DNA of 28,669 bases from a virus: the IMG/VR virus record IMGVR_UViG_3300036876_000072, positions 1-28,669 of that record; one strand, 5' to 3'. Under the pieces are notes generated by a model. It made no database searches and was not told the DNA's origin. It saw only the letters and a program-made list of their open reading frames with translations. Position numbers and translations under genes: made by a program. The stretch's first letter is position 1. Each line of letters starts with the position of its first letter. Of this stretch, positions 7,193 through 15,713 are shown one piece after another.

Positions 7193-8046
7193 CTCATCAC
7201 CTCCAGCGCATACCAGCTCACCGCAGCGCCCGTGGCAGCGACGTTCTGTGTGCCGTCGCAGTTCACCTGCACGCGATGGATGTCCAACGGCAGGTTTTGC
7301 TGTGTGACCACGATCTGCGGACCGATGTCGGTGGCGTTGTAGAGATCGACCGTCTCCAGCAGCACGCCATCTATATATATGTCCGCTTTGCCAAACTCCG
7401 GCCCCTTGAGCATGTAGAGCCGGAAGCCGTAGCCACGGTATTCGTAGCAGGCCCAGTCGCCCAGCGTGCCTGGATCGTCCATGGTGACGTAAGCCGTGCC
7501 CACCGTACTCAAGCTCACATGCTCGGTGCCTTGGGCGCCGGCGACGGCCGCGCGCGCCGTCTGTGTCCAAGCGCCGCTGGTGGCCAGCTTTTGGTCGCCG
7601 AAATCGTTGGTGACAAAGAATGCGATCGCATCGTTGGCCCAGTCGCTGGGAAACGCAACCATCTGCTGCTGCGGCATCTCCTCAAAGGTCACATTCTGCA
7701 CATCCCACATGCCGTTACCCGTCTCGACGGGTACGACCTCTGTGGTGAAGCGGCCGACGTACTGACGGCCTCCGCCATCGTGATCGATGATGGTGAAGAA
7801 GCCGTCCTCGTATTGCTCGTAGTACCACTTGAGCTTTTGAACGCAAGCCCAGGTGCGCGTGAGCCAGGTGAGATTAAAGGTGTGCCCGGTGTTTTGCGTC
7901 TCCCGCGTCCAGGGCGTCCCGCCCACGGCCTTTTTGTTGAGCTTGGTGCTCGTGCGCTTGCGCGTGAAGCCATAGTTGGGCGTCATCGAATCTTCGATCG
8001 ATTCGTCCCATACTGTCGTCGGGTTCAGAATGTCCGTGGCCGGCAT
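7189..8046 (-). CDS. Distal tail (Dit-like) protein
   Basis: The gene follows the tape measure directly, as Dit (or lambda gpM) does. The N-terminal half reads like a tail-tip domain (GFTRKRTSTKLNKKAVGGTPWTRETQNTGHTFNLTWLTRTWACVQKLKWYYEQYEDGFFTIIDHDGGGRQYVGRF). The C-terminal half (about 135-285) looks like a galactose-binding-like jelly roll (HVSLSTVGTAYVTMDDPG, WACYEYRGYGFRLYMLKGP, ADIYIDGVLLETVDLYN, HRVQVNCDGTQN), a frequent addition to 'evolved' Dit proteins that can bind sugars. It starts in the tape-measure stop and its stop overlaps the GTG of the next gene (GTGA). Confidence 0.75.
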   Translation of the reverse strand: MPATDILNPTTVWDESIEDSMTPNYGFTRKRTSTKLNKKAVGGTPWTRETQNTGHTFNLTWLTRTWACVQKLKWYYEQYEDGFFTIIDHDGGGRQYVGRFTTEVVPVETGNGMWDVQNVTFEEMPQQQMVAFPSDWANDAIAFFVTNDFGDQKLATSGAWTQTARAAVAGAQGTEHVSLSTVGTAYVTMDDPGTLGDWACYEYRGYGFRLYMLKGPEFGKADIYIDGVLLETVDLYNATDIGPQIVVTQQNLPLDIHRVQVNCDGTQNVAATGAAVSWYALEVMR

Positions 8047-11000
8047 CAGTTCATCCCTCCGCCCGAGTTCTCCGCGTAGCTGTCATTCACCGCCGAGCGG
8101 ATATTGTGCTTGTACTTGTCGAGGAACTGCGAGACGCCCTTTGCGTCGATGGCATGGACGTGCAGATGCACATCGCCCATCGAGGTGGACTGCACGGGCA
8201 TTTTTCCGCCGTTCCCCTCGGTCACGGCTTTAGTGATCGCGCTGTTATCGACGCTCGAAAAGATGCGTTCGCCGGCGTGATTCATGTTCAAGCCCGTCTC
8301 TGGAACGTAGGGCGTGCCCGTCGCGTAGGAAGCGCCCGAGGCGGTGTACATGCTGCGCCCGGCCTTTTGCTCCGCATCCAGCTTGCCCATGAACTCTTTG
8401 ATCTCCGGCTTGATGGTGTTCTGGTAGTAGCGGCTGTCGGCCGAGCCCATCTTCTGCGTCGTCTTCGCCGCCTCCATCTGCAGGCTCTGCGCGTCGGAAT
8501 AGGCGTCGAGATAGTTCATGCCGCCTTGCTGGTAGGAGGAAAGATCGCCGGCGATGCGCGGCCGCACAGTCTTGAGATCATAGTCGCGAGCCGCATGGCT
8601 GCTGCCGATGGCTCCCACGACCGCGCCGGCCGCTGCGCCGACCAACGCGCCCACCGGACCTGCGATCTCCATCCCCATCTCGGCGCCGCTCATTGCGCCC
8701 TTCAGTCCGCCGCCTACGCCACCGCCGCTTTCGTGCGCGCCCCACACACCCATGGCGCCTTGCGCCGCTCCGGTTACGTTTGCCTGAGAGAATCCGTCGC
8801 TCGTCATCGAGCCGTTGCCGCTGGAGGTTTTGGTCGGGTCTCCTCCGCTCTTGCCGTTTCCACTTTGCCCTGAGAAATCCTTCCCGAGCTGCTTGGTTAG
8901 GGCAACTCCCTGCGATGCGTCGCCGAGTGCGCCCTTCACCTGGGCGCTTTTCGATGGGCCAGGTCCTACGCCAGGCTCGGCGAGACCCGAAGCGATACTT
9001 CCCGCAACGCCGGCGCCCGCGCCGCCAACGGTCGAACCGCCAGCACTCCAGGCCGAGGAGCCGGCAGACGTGGATGGTGCGCCCGCGCCAAAGCCTCCGG
9101 TTGCGCCTGTAACGCGCGGAGCGAGCAGCGTCGTGCCGCCACCAGGTCCAACGCCACCGCCGCCGCCGCCAGGGCCGCCGCCAGGGCCGCCGCCAGGGCC
9201 GCCGCCAGGCCCACCGCCGCCTGTAATCATCGCGCTACCTATATGGATCGTGGCGGAAGTGATGCTGAAGGCTTTCTCCGCCGCGCCGTGCGCGCCGTGG
9301 CCTGCTGACATTTCCGCCTTCGCGTCCGCGCCTGCGCCTTTGCCTTTTTTGCCGAAGACGCCGAAGCCCATGCCGCCGAGAACGTCGCCGAAGACGCCGC
9401 CCGCGCCACCCTTGGAGTCCGCGCCCGCTCCACCCTTGCCGCCCTGGAAACGCTGAAACAGCGATGCGGCCGCTTCGCCCGCGGCCTTGTCGCCCAGCTT
9501 GGCAAAGTATTTTCCCGGATGCTCCATGCCTTCAAAGAATCCGGTGAACTCGCCGGCCATCTTCTTGCGGGCCTCGCTTGCGGCCTCGATCATCTGGCCG
9601 TTGGCTTCCATCTGCGCCGCCGCCACGCGCCGGTTGTAATCGTCCTGCGAGATCTCCTGGGAGTTTAGCTCATCCAGATATTTTTGCTTACGCTCCGCCA
9701 ACTCAGCGCCGATGGCGGCCGTCTTCTGTTTCTCGGCCGAGAGGAACTTGACCCGCGCCTGCTCTTCGATCTGCGCCGTCTCCTGGGCGTTCTTCTGGGT
9801 CAGCTCCTTAGATTGGCCAGTCTCGCCGGAGGCGATCAGCCCCTGGCCACGCTGCAACTGCGAGAGGCCCGCGCCGTATTGAGCAGCACCGCCCGGCGTG
9901 GAGCGGTCCATGTGGCCATAGGTTTCATCGAACTTCTTTTGTAGCGCATCGAGATGCTGAGCCGCCTCAGCGTGGATCCTCGCAAAGCCCTGCACCTGGT
10001 GCGCGGCGGTCGAATCATTGAGCGCGTTGATCTCCTGGGCGAAGCTGCGCTGCTGCTCTTCAATCTGCTGATTGGTTTGCTGGTTGGCATAAATAAAGCG
10101 TTTCGCGCGTTCTGTCGGATCGAGATTTTCGTCCGCGTTGATGTCCGCTGCGCGGTTCGCGCCCTCAGCCTGAGTTTTCTGAATGCCGGTCATGCCGGCC
10201 ATGGAGGCCATGCGGCCCATCTTCTCGGTTTCAGACTGCTGCGCGCGCAGCCGATTCATCTCCTCGTTGTGAAACTTCGCGTGAACGTCCGCGACCGCCT
10301 GGGCGCTGGTGATGCCTCGGCGCTTCAGATCCTCGATGGCCTCCGCTTCCTGCAGGTGATAGAGCGCGGATCCGCGCAGCCCGGATTCCAGTGCCTGCTC
10401 GTGGAGGCGCGCCAGCTCGGCGACTTGCGACTTGGCGTCGCTGGTGTGGCCTTTCCGGCTGTCGGCAAGCTCAGTGTCGGCCTTGAGCGTTGCAATGGTG
10501 ACGGCGCGGTTCTCTTCGTCCGCGCCGGCATTGGCGGCTACGGGGTTGCGCAGCGCTCTGTCCTGTTCGGTTCCATAGAATCTTTCTTCGTGCGCTTTTT
10601 TCCGCGCCTCTTCTACCTGGAAATCGCGTTTTGCTTTTGGCCGGGCGGATTCCGGCATCTTTGAAATATCAGCCTCGCGTTGCGCCGACCAAAGCTCAAT
10701 GTCGCTCGACCTTTGCTTATGGGCCTGCTCGGCCTCCGCTGAATGCTGGAGCGTATCTAATTTCTTTTGCCATCCGATTGCTGTGTCAGCGGCCGCAAGC
10801 TGTTCATGCTTCGCGCTCCACAGCCAGGTTGCGCCGGCGGTTCTCGACAGCTCGGTATATCTCCTGACCGCCTCCGAGGCCTCGTCGATGCGCAGCCGCG
10901 TGGTCTCAATCGAGTGCGTGTTTCCGAAGTTCTCGTCTTTCGTTTTTGCGACTTCGTCCCGATAGTCCTGCGTAGCCTTGGAGAGGCCCGTCAACTCTTT

Positions 11001-11366
11001 CCACAGCTTCTGCGCCCCGGCGACAGCGGCGGTAAAGATCATGGCGCCAATCTGGATTGTGGCGAAGCCGATCATGGCTGTGCTGAGAGTGCTCAATACC
11101 GCTTGCGCGGCCTTGCTCTGGCCGATCAACGTAATCATGGCGCGGGGAAGGCGCACGCCCATCTCTTCAGCGGCCAGGCGCGTCTTCTCGGTTGCGGAAA
11201 GCATTCCCGCGCCGGCCTGCCTCATGCCTTGCTCGACCTGCGCGCCCGAGCGAGTCCCGGCCGCCCCCAGCTTGTTCAGGTTCTGCTCAACGCCGGAGAG
11301 CACCTGGCTGGAGGTGTTGTCTACAACGTTCACCGAGATTTGAACCGCGCTGGTCTCTACCGACAT
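8046..11366 (-). CDS. Tail tape-measure protein
   Basis: At 1106 residues this is the largest gene and sets tail length. It begins with the beta-rich head typical of many tape measures (VQISVNVVDNTSSQVLSGVEQNLNKLG), followed by a hydrophobic segment at about 88-118 (LSTAMIGFATIQIGAMIFTAAVAGA), long coiled-coil stretches (residues ~130-640, rich in Glu, Gln, Ala, Lys), a Gly/Pro hinge at about 715-745 and a second membrane-like stretch near 930 (GPVGALVGAAAGAVVGAIGS), which could insert in the host membrane at DNA entry. The stop shares one base with the next ATG (TGATG). The Gly/Pro hinge is encoded by a 12-bp tandem repeat. A sheath gene is absent, in keeping with a flexible tail. Confidence 0.93.
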   Translation of the reverse strand: MSVETSAVQISVNVVDNTSSQVLSGVEQNLNKLGAAGTRSGAQVEQGMRQAGAGMLSATEKTRLAAEEMGVRLPRAMITLIGQSKAAQAVLSTLSTAMIGFATIQIGAMIFTAAVAGAQKLWKELTGLSKATQDYRDEVAKTKDENFGNTHSIETTRLRIDEASEAVRRYTELSRTAGATWLWSAKHEQLAAADTAIGWQKKLDTLQHSAEAEQAHKQRSSDIELWSAQREADISKMPESARPKAKRDFQVEEARKKAHEERFYGTEQDRALRNPVAANAGADEENRAVTIATLKADTELADSRKGHTSDAKSQVAELARLHEQALESGLRGSALYHLQEAEAIEDLKRRGITSAQAVADVHAKFHNEEMNRLRAQQSETEKMGRMASMAGMTGIQKTQAEGANRAADINADENLDPTERAKRFIYANQQTNQQIEEQQRSFAQEINALNDSTAAHQVQGFARIHAEAAQHLDALQKKFDETYGHMDRSTPGGAAQYGAGLSQLQRGQGLIASGETGQSKELTQKNAQETAQIEEQARVKFLSAEKQKTAAIGAELAERKQKYLDELNSQEISQDDYNRRVAAAQMEANGQMIEAASEARKKMAGEFTGFFEGMEHPGKYFAKLGDKAAGEAAASLFQRFQGGKGGAGADSKGGAGGVFGDVLGGMGFGVFGKKGKGAGADAKAEMSAGHGAHGAAEKAFSITSATIHIGSAMITGGGGPGGGPGGGPGGGPGGGGGGVGPGGGTTLLAPRVTGATGGFGAGAPSTSAGSSAWSAGGSTVGGAGAGVAGSIASGLAEPGVGPGPSKSAQVKGALGDASQGVALTKQLGKDFSGQSGNGKSGGDPTKTSSGNGSMTSDGFSQANVTGAAQGAMGVWGAHESGGGVGGGLKGAMSGAEMGMEIAGPVGALVGAAAGAVVGAIGSSHAARDYDLKTVRPRIAGDLSSYQQGGMNYLDAYSDAQSLQMEAAKTTQKMGSADSRYYQNTIKPEIKEFMGKLDAEQKAGRSMYTASGASYATGTPYVPETGLNMNHAGERIFSSVDNSAITKAVTEGNGGKMPVQSTSMGDVHLHVHAIDAKGVSQFLDKYKHNIRSAVNDSYAENSGGGMN
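9161..9208. repeat. 12-bp tandem repeat, four copies, in the tape-measure gene
   Basis: The unit CCGCCGCCAGGG occurs three times exactly and a fourth time with one change (9197-9208). It encodes GPGG units in a Gly/Pro linker of the tape measure. The unit is a multiple of three, so gain or loss of copies keeps the frame. Confidence 0.9.
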
Positions 11367-11369
11367 GGG

Positions 11370-11765
11370 TTATGCCTTCTTGCGTTGGAACTTGCTGCCA
11401 CAGCCGGGGCATTCACGACCAAAGCGATTCTGCTGGCGCTCGCCGCAGGCGGTGCATGCCGGATGACGAGCTTTAAACGCGGAGCGAGCGCGATGGAGGG
11501 CGAGCAGGCCCTCCGCCTCAAAAGCAGCGAGATCCACCGATGCAACGCCAATGCCCGCTTGCTGGAGAGCTTCGAGATGCAGCAGATGCTCGCCAAAGCG
11601 GTAGTAGCCCCACGCCAGAGTGCGCGGCGGAACCTGGCGCTCCATCCGCTCGATTGTCTCGGGGCTGGCGCCTTCGGAGTGGATGCGGCTGCGCACGAAG
11701 TCGCTCTCGAAGATCTCTTCGAGGGCCATCCGCACGCCTTCCGCATCTTTCCAGACATCGATCAT
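11370..11765 (-). CDS. Second tail-chaperone-like protein with C-terminal zinc ribbon (131 aa)
   Basis: The ATG at 11765 begins MIDVWKDAEGVRMALEEIF, 12 bases after the chaperone stop. The frame is open upstream within the chaperone gene, but that part is Arg-rich shadow. The position just before the tape measure is that of lambda gpT. The C-terminus has two CxxC knuckles (ACTACG and ECPGCG), a zinc ribbon, with Arg/Lys around it (RKKA end). The purine string GCGGAG touches the ATG, so the start site is poor; coupling to the upstream gene or a frameshift fusion may supply translation. TAA is three bases before the tape-measure ATG. Confidence 0.65.
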   Translation of the reverse strand: MIDVWKDAEGVRMALEEIFESDFVRSRIHSEGASPETIERMERQVPPRTLAWGYYRFGEHLLHLEALQQAGIGVASVDLAAFEAEGLLALHRARSAFKARHPACTACGERQQNRFGRECPGCGSKFQRKKA

Positions 11766-11776
11766 CTCCGCGCTCG

Positions 11777-12511
11777 TTACGCTTCTTCTTCGACTTTGGG
11801 CGCGGCGGGCGCGAAGAGCACGTCCACGGCCGCAACCTTGTGATACGTGTCCATGAACTCGACAATGCCCTCGCGGTCCGGAGCTGCGCCGTCCACCGTG
11901 TAGCCTTCGACGCTCACGATCAGCTCGTCGTAGAGATCCGCCAAGGTAGCTTGCGCGCCCAGCCATTGCGTCTTGCCGTTGCGGCTGCCGCCCACCACGC
12001 GCGAGCGGCTGCTATCGCGCGAGACGCGGCGCTGCTGCTCTGAGGTGGGCGATATGAAGTTGTGGCGCAGACCCTTGAACTTGCGCATGATGCCATCGTC
12101 GCCGGCGCTCCACACCGCATCCAGGAATACCGACTCCTGGCCAAGCGAGATCGGATCGTCGTCGGAAGGCTCGCTGGCCGAAACCGAGATGATGGCGTTA
12201 GCCACGCCCAGCCGATGCGAAAGAGGCAGCATCGATTTCCAGCCTTCAACCTGGTCGATGCTCGTTTTCCCATCCGGCAACGCGTAGCCGCTGGCGGTCG
12301 TGAGGCTTTGCTCCACCAGGTCGAGCCGCGCGGCGCTGCTGTCGAAGCTGTCCACGCGCTTGCCGTTCTGGTTTTCCGAGGTGGAGAGTATGCCCTCGAA
12401 GTAGCGCAGCCACAGCTTTTTCGGGATGCGCGCGAGGGTAAGGGCGTATTGCTTGCCGCGATCTTCGATGACGATGATCCGCGGAGCTTTCAATTCAATG
12501 GATGTAGACAT
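11777..12511 (-). CDS. Tail assembly chaperone-like protein (244 aa)
   Basis: This protein lies between tail tube and tape-measure genes, the standard place of the tail assembly chaperone (lambda gpG role), which coats the tape measure while the tube is built. Its N-terminus is beta-rich and fits such proteins (IIVIEDRGKQYALTLARIPKKLWLRYFEGI), followed by mixed helices and an acidic end (APKVEEEA). A ribosome-binding site (AAGAAGGA) lies close to the ATG. The next frame overlaps this gene's 3' end by 190 open bases in the -1 frame, as in programmed-frameshift pairs, but no standard slippery heptamer is in phase. Confidence 0.7.
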   Translation of the reverse strand: MSTSIELKAPRIIVIEDRGKQYALTLARIPKKLWLRYFEGILSTSENQNGKRVDSFDSSAARLDLVEQSLTTASGYALPDGKTSIDQVEGWKSMLPLSHRLGVANAIISVSASEPSDDDPISLGQESVFLDAVWSAGDDGIMRKFKGLRHNFISPTSEQQRRVSRDSSRSRVVGGSRNGKTQWLGAQATLADLYDELIVSVEGYTVDGAAPDREGIVEFMDTYHKVAAVDVLFAPAAPKVEEEA

Positions 12512-12703
12512 AGGTTCCTTCTTTCATTTGGGATTTTCGACACCCCAGCGACGAAGACCTGTCGCCGGGGACCCCGTAAAGGGCAGTGCCAGAGGGTTGA
12601 AGGAACCCTTGAAGCTGAAGCCCCGCGCAGGTCATGCGGAGCTTCCGCCGCGGCGAAGGGGTGCCACGGATGATGCAGAAAATGGGGACGTGTGAAAAAA
12701 AGA
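12512..12703. other. Hairpin-rich intergenic spacer between tube and chaperone genes
   Basis: No gene is seen. Besides the terminator, the spacer holds several imperfect stems: CCCCGGCGAC/GTCGCTGGGG (12538-12576 area), GGGTT/AACCC near 12590-12615, and CTTCCGCCGCGGCGAAG at 12644-12660. The style, with strings such as CCCCGGCGACAGGT, recalls dispersed intergenic repeats that I associate with acidobacterial genomes; this is recall only, without a search. AAGAAGGAACC precedes the chaperone ATG. Confidence 0.4.
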
Positions 12704-12728
12704 GGGGGCGCTTCCCCGACGCGCCCCC
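12695..12728 (-). terminator. Intrinsic terminator after the tail tube gene
   Basis: On the minus strand, GGGGGCGC pairs with GCGCCCCC (12721-12728 with 12704-12711) around a 9-base loop and is followed by TCTTTTTTT. This is the clearest intrinsic terminator in the window. It starts ten bases after the tail tube stop, inside the late block. Confidence 0.85.
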
Positions 12729-12738
12729 GGAGGAAACT

Positions 12739-13764
12739 TTAAACGCCCGGAGCCGCCAGATATGAAGCGACGGAGTTGATCACCCCGATCGAGATAGGAG
12801 GGACTCCAGCCGCCTGGTAGTTGGTGGTTTCGTCGTTCTCCACCTGCCAGACGACCATGTCGCCGTCAAGGCCCAGCTTCGTCGTCTTCAGGTGCATCTG
12901 GGGTACGGAAATCGTCAACTGCGCATCCGCCCCGGAATTGACGCCCAGCTCGTAATCGCACGCCGTGTCGTTAGCAAAGCGCGTGTAGACATCGTCGGTG
13001 TCCTTGGCCGCGAAGGTTGTCGCCAGCGAGAACTTGGGATTTCCCTTGCGGACAAATATCCCGTAGAGGCCGCCACCCGGCGCGCGGTGAGCAACAAGCT
13101 GATTCTCCAGCTTCAGCGTCGTGCTCATGTGGCGCCCGACCAGGGACGCCAGAGCGCCAACGGGCCCGAAGGTCAACACGGCGTCCGACCCCAAAAGATA
13201 AGTCTCCGCTGGCGCGACAGGCAATGTGCCGGTCATCGATCCGAGGATCTGAATGCCGGTGCCAGTCATGCCGATCTCGATCATGATGGCGCCAAGCTCG
13301 TTGATGGTGAGGGTGAGATCGCCGACGCACATGTCCGGGCACTTGTAATGCACGTCCTCGGTGTCTTCCATATAGATCGTCGTCGGCACTGCCGTGCGCG
13401 TCGATTCATCGAAGGTGAAGGAATGCGCGTAAGGCGCGGCAACTCCGACCACCGTGTCGGTTCCCATCAGAAACGCCAAGGCATAACCAGCCAGCCAAGG
13501 AGAGAGTTCAGCCTTGAAGGCGCTCAAAGCTGTCTCGTAGCTGGTGATTTGTCCGTTGGTGGCGAAAGCGGTGCCTTTGCCGGCATACGCAATATCGGTA
13601 CGCCGCGTGATCTTGCGTTCGAGCACAGCCGCGCCGTCGAAGCGCTGGCGTTGAGTGAGCGCGGCGTCGGCCAGGGCGGTATTCCAGGCCGCCTGCGAGT
13701 TCACGCTAAGCATCAGGTTTCGGGCTGTTTTCCATTGCGAAAGAAAGTTGTATGGACCGGGCAT
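12739..13764 (-). CDS. Major tail (tail tube) protein
   Basis: The 341-residue protein lies just before the tail chaperone and tape-measure genes, where siphophages keep the tube gene. It starts with a helical segment (FLSQWKTARNLMLSVNSQAAWNTALADAALTQRQR) and then becomes beta-rich, with a repeated tube-like pattern (YAHSFTFDESTRTAVPTTIYMED, DLTLTINELGAIMIEIGMTGTGIQI). The size allows two tube-like domains. The sheath gene of contractile tails is missing, so the tail is non-contractile. A strong intrinsic terminator lies directly after it, which fits the need for many more tube subunits than chaperone or tape measure. Confidence 0.75.
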   Translation of the reverse strand: MPGPYNFLSQWKTARNLMLSVNSQAAWNTALADAALTQRQRFDGAAVLERKITRRTDIAYAGKGTAFATNGQITSYETALSAFKAELSPWLAGYALAFLMGTDTVVGVAAPYAHSFTFDESTRTAVPTTIYMEDTEDVHYKCPDMCVGDLTLTINELGAIMIEIGMTGTGIQILGSMTGTLPVAPAETYLLGSDAVLTFGPVGALASLVGRHMSTTLKLENQLVAHRAPGGGLYGIFVRKGNPKFSLATTFAAKDTDDVYTRFANDTACDYELGVNSGADAQLTISVPQMHLKTTKLGLDGDMVVWQVENDETTNYQAAGVPPISIGVINSVASYLAAPGV

Positions 13765-14096
13765 TACTTCACCTCGACTTGAGATTCAGCGGCCTTCACG
13801 GCCGTAGGCTGTGGCGCATCGGTGTGGCTTGCAGCGGGAGAGATGAAACGTCCCGGCGCGGGAGTGGGCTTCTGGGGAGCCGCTGGATCCGCGACCGGAG
13901 CCAGGGCCAGAATTTGAGATCCCTGATAGGTTTTAAGAGAGAGTGTGCGCCGCCACTCGCTGCTGAGCACCTTCACCGGCTGCCCAGGCGTGAAACAGTA
14001 GTTAAAGTGCGCGTTGCTGATGCGCACTGAGGTGCTTTCTGAAAGGGCGATACCCGCCGGAGACAACTGCACTTGAACAAAGTCAGAAGGGTTCAT
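13764..14096 (-). CDS. Tail-region protein of unknown function (110 aa)
   Basis: The N-terminal 70 residues look beta-rich and folded (FVQVQLSPAGIALSESTSVRISNAHFNYCFTPGQPVKVLSSEW); the last 40 are Pro/Ala-rich and probably disordered (AAPQKPTPAPGRFISPAASH). It overlaps the gp37-like gene (ATGA) and the tail tube gene by one base (TAATG), so it is produced with both. In Mu-like siphophages this position holds small proteins of unclear function. No motif gives a role. Confidence 0.65.
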   Translation of the reverse strand: MNPSDFVQVQLSPAGIALSESTSVRISNAHFNYCFTPGQPVKVLSSEWRRTLSLKTYQGSQILALAPVADPAAPQKPTPAPGRFISPAASHTDAPQPTAVKAAESQVEVK

Positions 14097-14611
14097 ACTG
14101 TTCCTCCGTTAGGGCCGTCGAATTGCGCGATGCCGCTGATAAGCACGGTGATGGCGAAGAGCTGATCTACCGGACCGCCATCGTCGGGAATCACAAGAGA
14201 AACGCGCTTGATCTCCAGAGGCATCGACCTGGTGCCATCGGCCAGAGCCAGGCGCGCGCCGGCGAGCTGATTGAGCGCAACCGCGACCAGGCCCAGAATT
14301 TGCAGGCGTTCGTCGGCTTTAGAGCGGAGGCTGGATTCAAAGCAGAGCACGTCGAAGAGCAGCCCCGCTTGGTAGGTAAGCCGCTGGTTATCGCGCAGGT
14401 TGCTGTAATCGGAATCGCTGAACTGGATGCGCAGCGACGGCGGCTTGAGCGCGAGCTGGCCCTGGTCGTTGAAATCCTTGCTGTTGACCGGATTCACATC
14501 GACCGACACGGGAGCATCGACGGTGCCATAAGCCGCGGGCATCGCGCTCTTGAGCAGCGCGATCAGAGCAGCCTCGACGTAATCGATGCGAAATTGCGAG
14601 GGAGCGCCCAT
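14093..14611 (-). CDS. Mu gp37-like protein (DUF1834), probable tail terminator or neck protein
   Basis: A 172-residue protein beginning MGAPSQFRIDYVEAALIALLKSAMP, the usual DUF1834 opening in which an N-terminal helix leads into a beta sheet (LRIQFSDSDYSNLRDNQRLTYQAGLLFDVLCF). The C-terminal part is beta-rich and ends with the strand LFAITVLISGIAQF. The ATG at 14611 is preferred to the GTG one codon upstream, because GGAGG lies six bases before the ATG but only three before the GTG. Family members lie between gpG and tail genes and are thought to cap or connect the tail. Its stop overlaps the next gene as ATGA. Confidence 0.8.
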   Translation of the reverse strand: MGAPSQFRIDYVEAALIALLKSAMPAAYGTVDAPVSVDVNPVNSKDFNDQGQLALKPPSLRIQFSDSDYSNLRDNQRLTYQAGLLFDVLCFESSLRSKADERLQILGLVAVALNQLAGARLALADGTRSMPLEIKRVSLVIPDDGGPVDQLFAITVLISGIAQFDGPNGGTV

Positions 14612-15261
14612 CACTGGCCTCCCAGGCCGGCAGCGGACCGCGCCCGCCGGATGTAACCGTTGACCAGGCTCTGGATGCGCTGAGGATCTTCGGGACGAAA
14701 GACCAGGTAGGGCCGCGCGGGGATGTTCTGGTGGCGTGTATGGCCGGGGACGTGGATCTTCACCTGGTTGCGCGGGCCACGGATATTCAGCGAGCGATTG
14801 CCGAGTTTGCCTTTGCCGAGCGCCGCGGAGAGCCGCGCGTAGCTGTGCTCTTTCACGTTGACCGTGGCGGCATCTTGTTTTGAAGTGCGCGGGCCGATGC
14901 CAACCGAGCCGCGATCGCGCGAGCCGAACTGATGCACGGCCGCATATTTCACGTTCGTTGAGAGAATCACCTGGTCCGGAGAAGTCTGCGCGATCCCTAT
15001 CGAGTTCAAAAGCGTTCCTGTCATGATGAGCAGCTTGTGACCGGAGCCGTATCTTTTAGGGTCGCTTTTGATGGTCGAAGGCGCCAGGGGCATCCAGGAA
15101 TTGGCCGGAGAACCCTGCTCGCGGAAGGTGCGCCGGATGCTCACCAGCATAGACATGCCGATCTGCTGCATCAGCTCACCCTTCGCTTGGAGCGAGAGGC
15201 GGAACTTACCCAACGCGACTTTCACGTTGGCATCATCGACCTGGATGACTTCCGCGCTCAT
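14611..15261 (-). CDS. Phage virion morphogenesis protein, Mu gpG-like / tail completion
   Basis: The 216-residue protein has the typical pattern of the family: helix IGMSMLVSIRRTFREQG, then PANSWMPLAPSTI, LLIMTGTLLNSIGIA, VKYAAVHQFGSRDRG and, near the C-terminus, IPARPYLVFRPEDPQRI. The final 'iPaRpfl' block and 'Y...HQ.G' are diagnostic. It likely joins head and tail. The middle section (KEHSYARLSAALGKGKLGNRSLNIRGPRNQVKIHVPGHTRH) is an insert with many basic residues. The start overlaps the preceding gene as ATGA and the end overlaps the next start as TGATG. Confidence 0.87.
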   Translation of the reverse strand: MSAEVIQVDDANVKVALGKFRLSLQAKGELMQQIGMSMLVSIRRTFREQGSPANSWMPLAPSTIKSDPKRYGSGHKLLIMTGTLLNSIGIAQTSPDQVILSTNVKYAAVHQFGSRDRGSVGIGPRTSKQDAATVNVKEHSYARLSAALGKGKLGNRSLNIRGPRNQVKIHVPGHTRHQNIPARPYLVFRPEDPQRIQSLVNGYIRRARSAAGLGGQ

Positions 15262-15701
15262 ACGAAACCTTCGATGTTCTTGTCGCTAAAGTGGAGATGG
15301 TGATCTTTCTTTGAGATCGTCGGACCCCCCAGCGAAACCTGCGGCTGGAGAGCCGTGGAGGGTTGATCGAGCGAAGCCTTGGCCGCGGCAATGTCCTTGA
15401 GAAAGCTGATCGCCTGGTCAAAGCGCTGCTGCACCGTCTCGCCGATCGTGGTCTCGCGCCGCCTGGAAAAAAGCAGATAGACCGCAATGTCCAGGGTCAG
15501 CGCCTTCACATCGTCCGACTGCTGCAGCGGAGTGACATAGCGCATCCGGCAGTAGCTCTCTACGCGACCTGAAGCCTCTTCGAGCGCCGCCGTGACCGTC
15601 GTGGTGTTGATTTCACCAGTGTTGTCATCGTCGGTCAGCTCAGTCAGGTCCTTCGTCGTCATGCGAAGAGGGATCAGATCGGCTTGGGTCGCGTAGGCCA
15701 T
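15258..15701 (-). CDS. Head-tail joining protein, Mu gp36-like (DUF1320)
   Basis: The 147-residue protein fits the DUF1320 family: it begins MAYATQADLI, has the helix ALEEASGRVESYCRMRYVTPL and continues KALTLDIAVYLLFSRRRE and VQQRFDQAISFLKDIAAAKASL. This is the layout of gp36 of Mu and of the HK97 gp6 type of adaptor, which forms a ring under the portal. The length is normal. The ATG follows the previous stop by 12 bases. The stop overlaps the next gene (ATGA). Together with the gpG-like and gp37-like genes it forms the standard Mu neck gene set. Confidence 0.87.
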   Translation of the reverse strand: MAYATQADLIPLRMTTKDLTELTDDDNTGEINTTTVTAALEEASGRVESYCRMRYVTPLQQSDDVKALTLDIAVYLLFSRRRETTIGETVQQRFDQAISFLKDIAAAKASLDQPSTALQPQVSLGGPTISKKDHHLHFSDKNIEGFV

Positions 15702-15713
15702 GCAGCTCCGGAG

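Noticed and set aside
11777-11800. CCCAAAG as a programmed -1 frameshift site at the end of the chaperone gene
   Set aside because: The codons read CCC AAA G in the zero frame, so the heptamer is out of phase for a standard X-XXY-YYZ slip.
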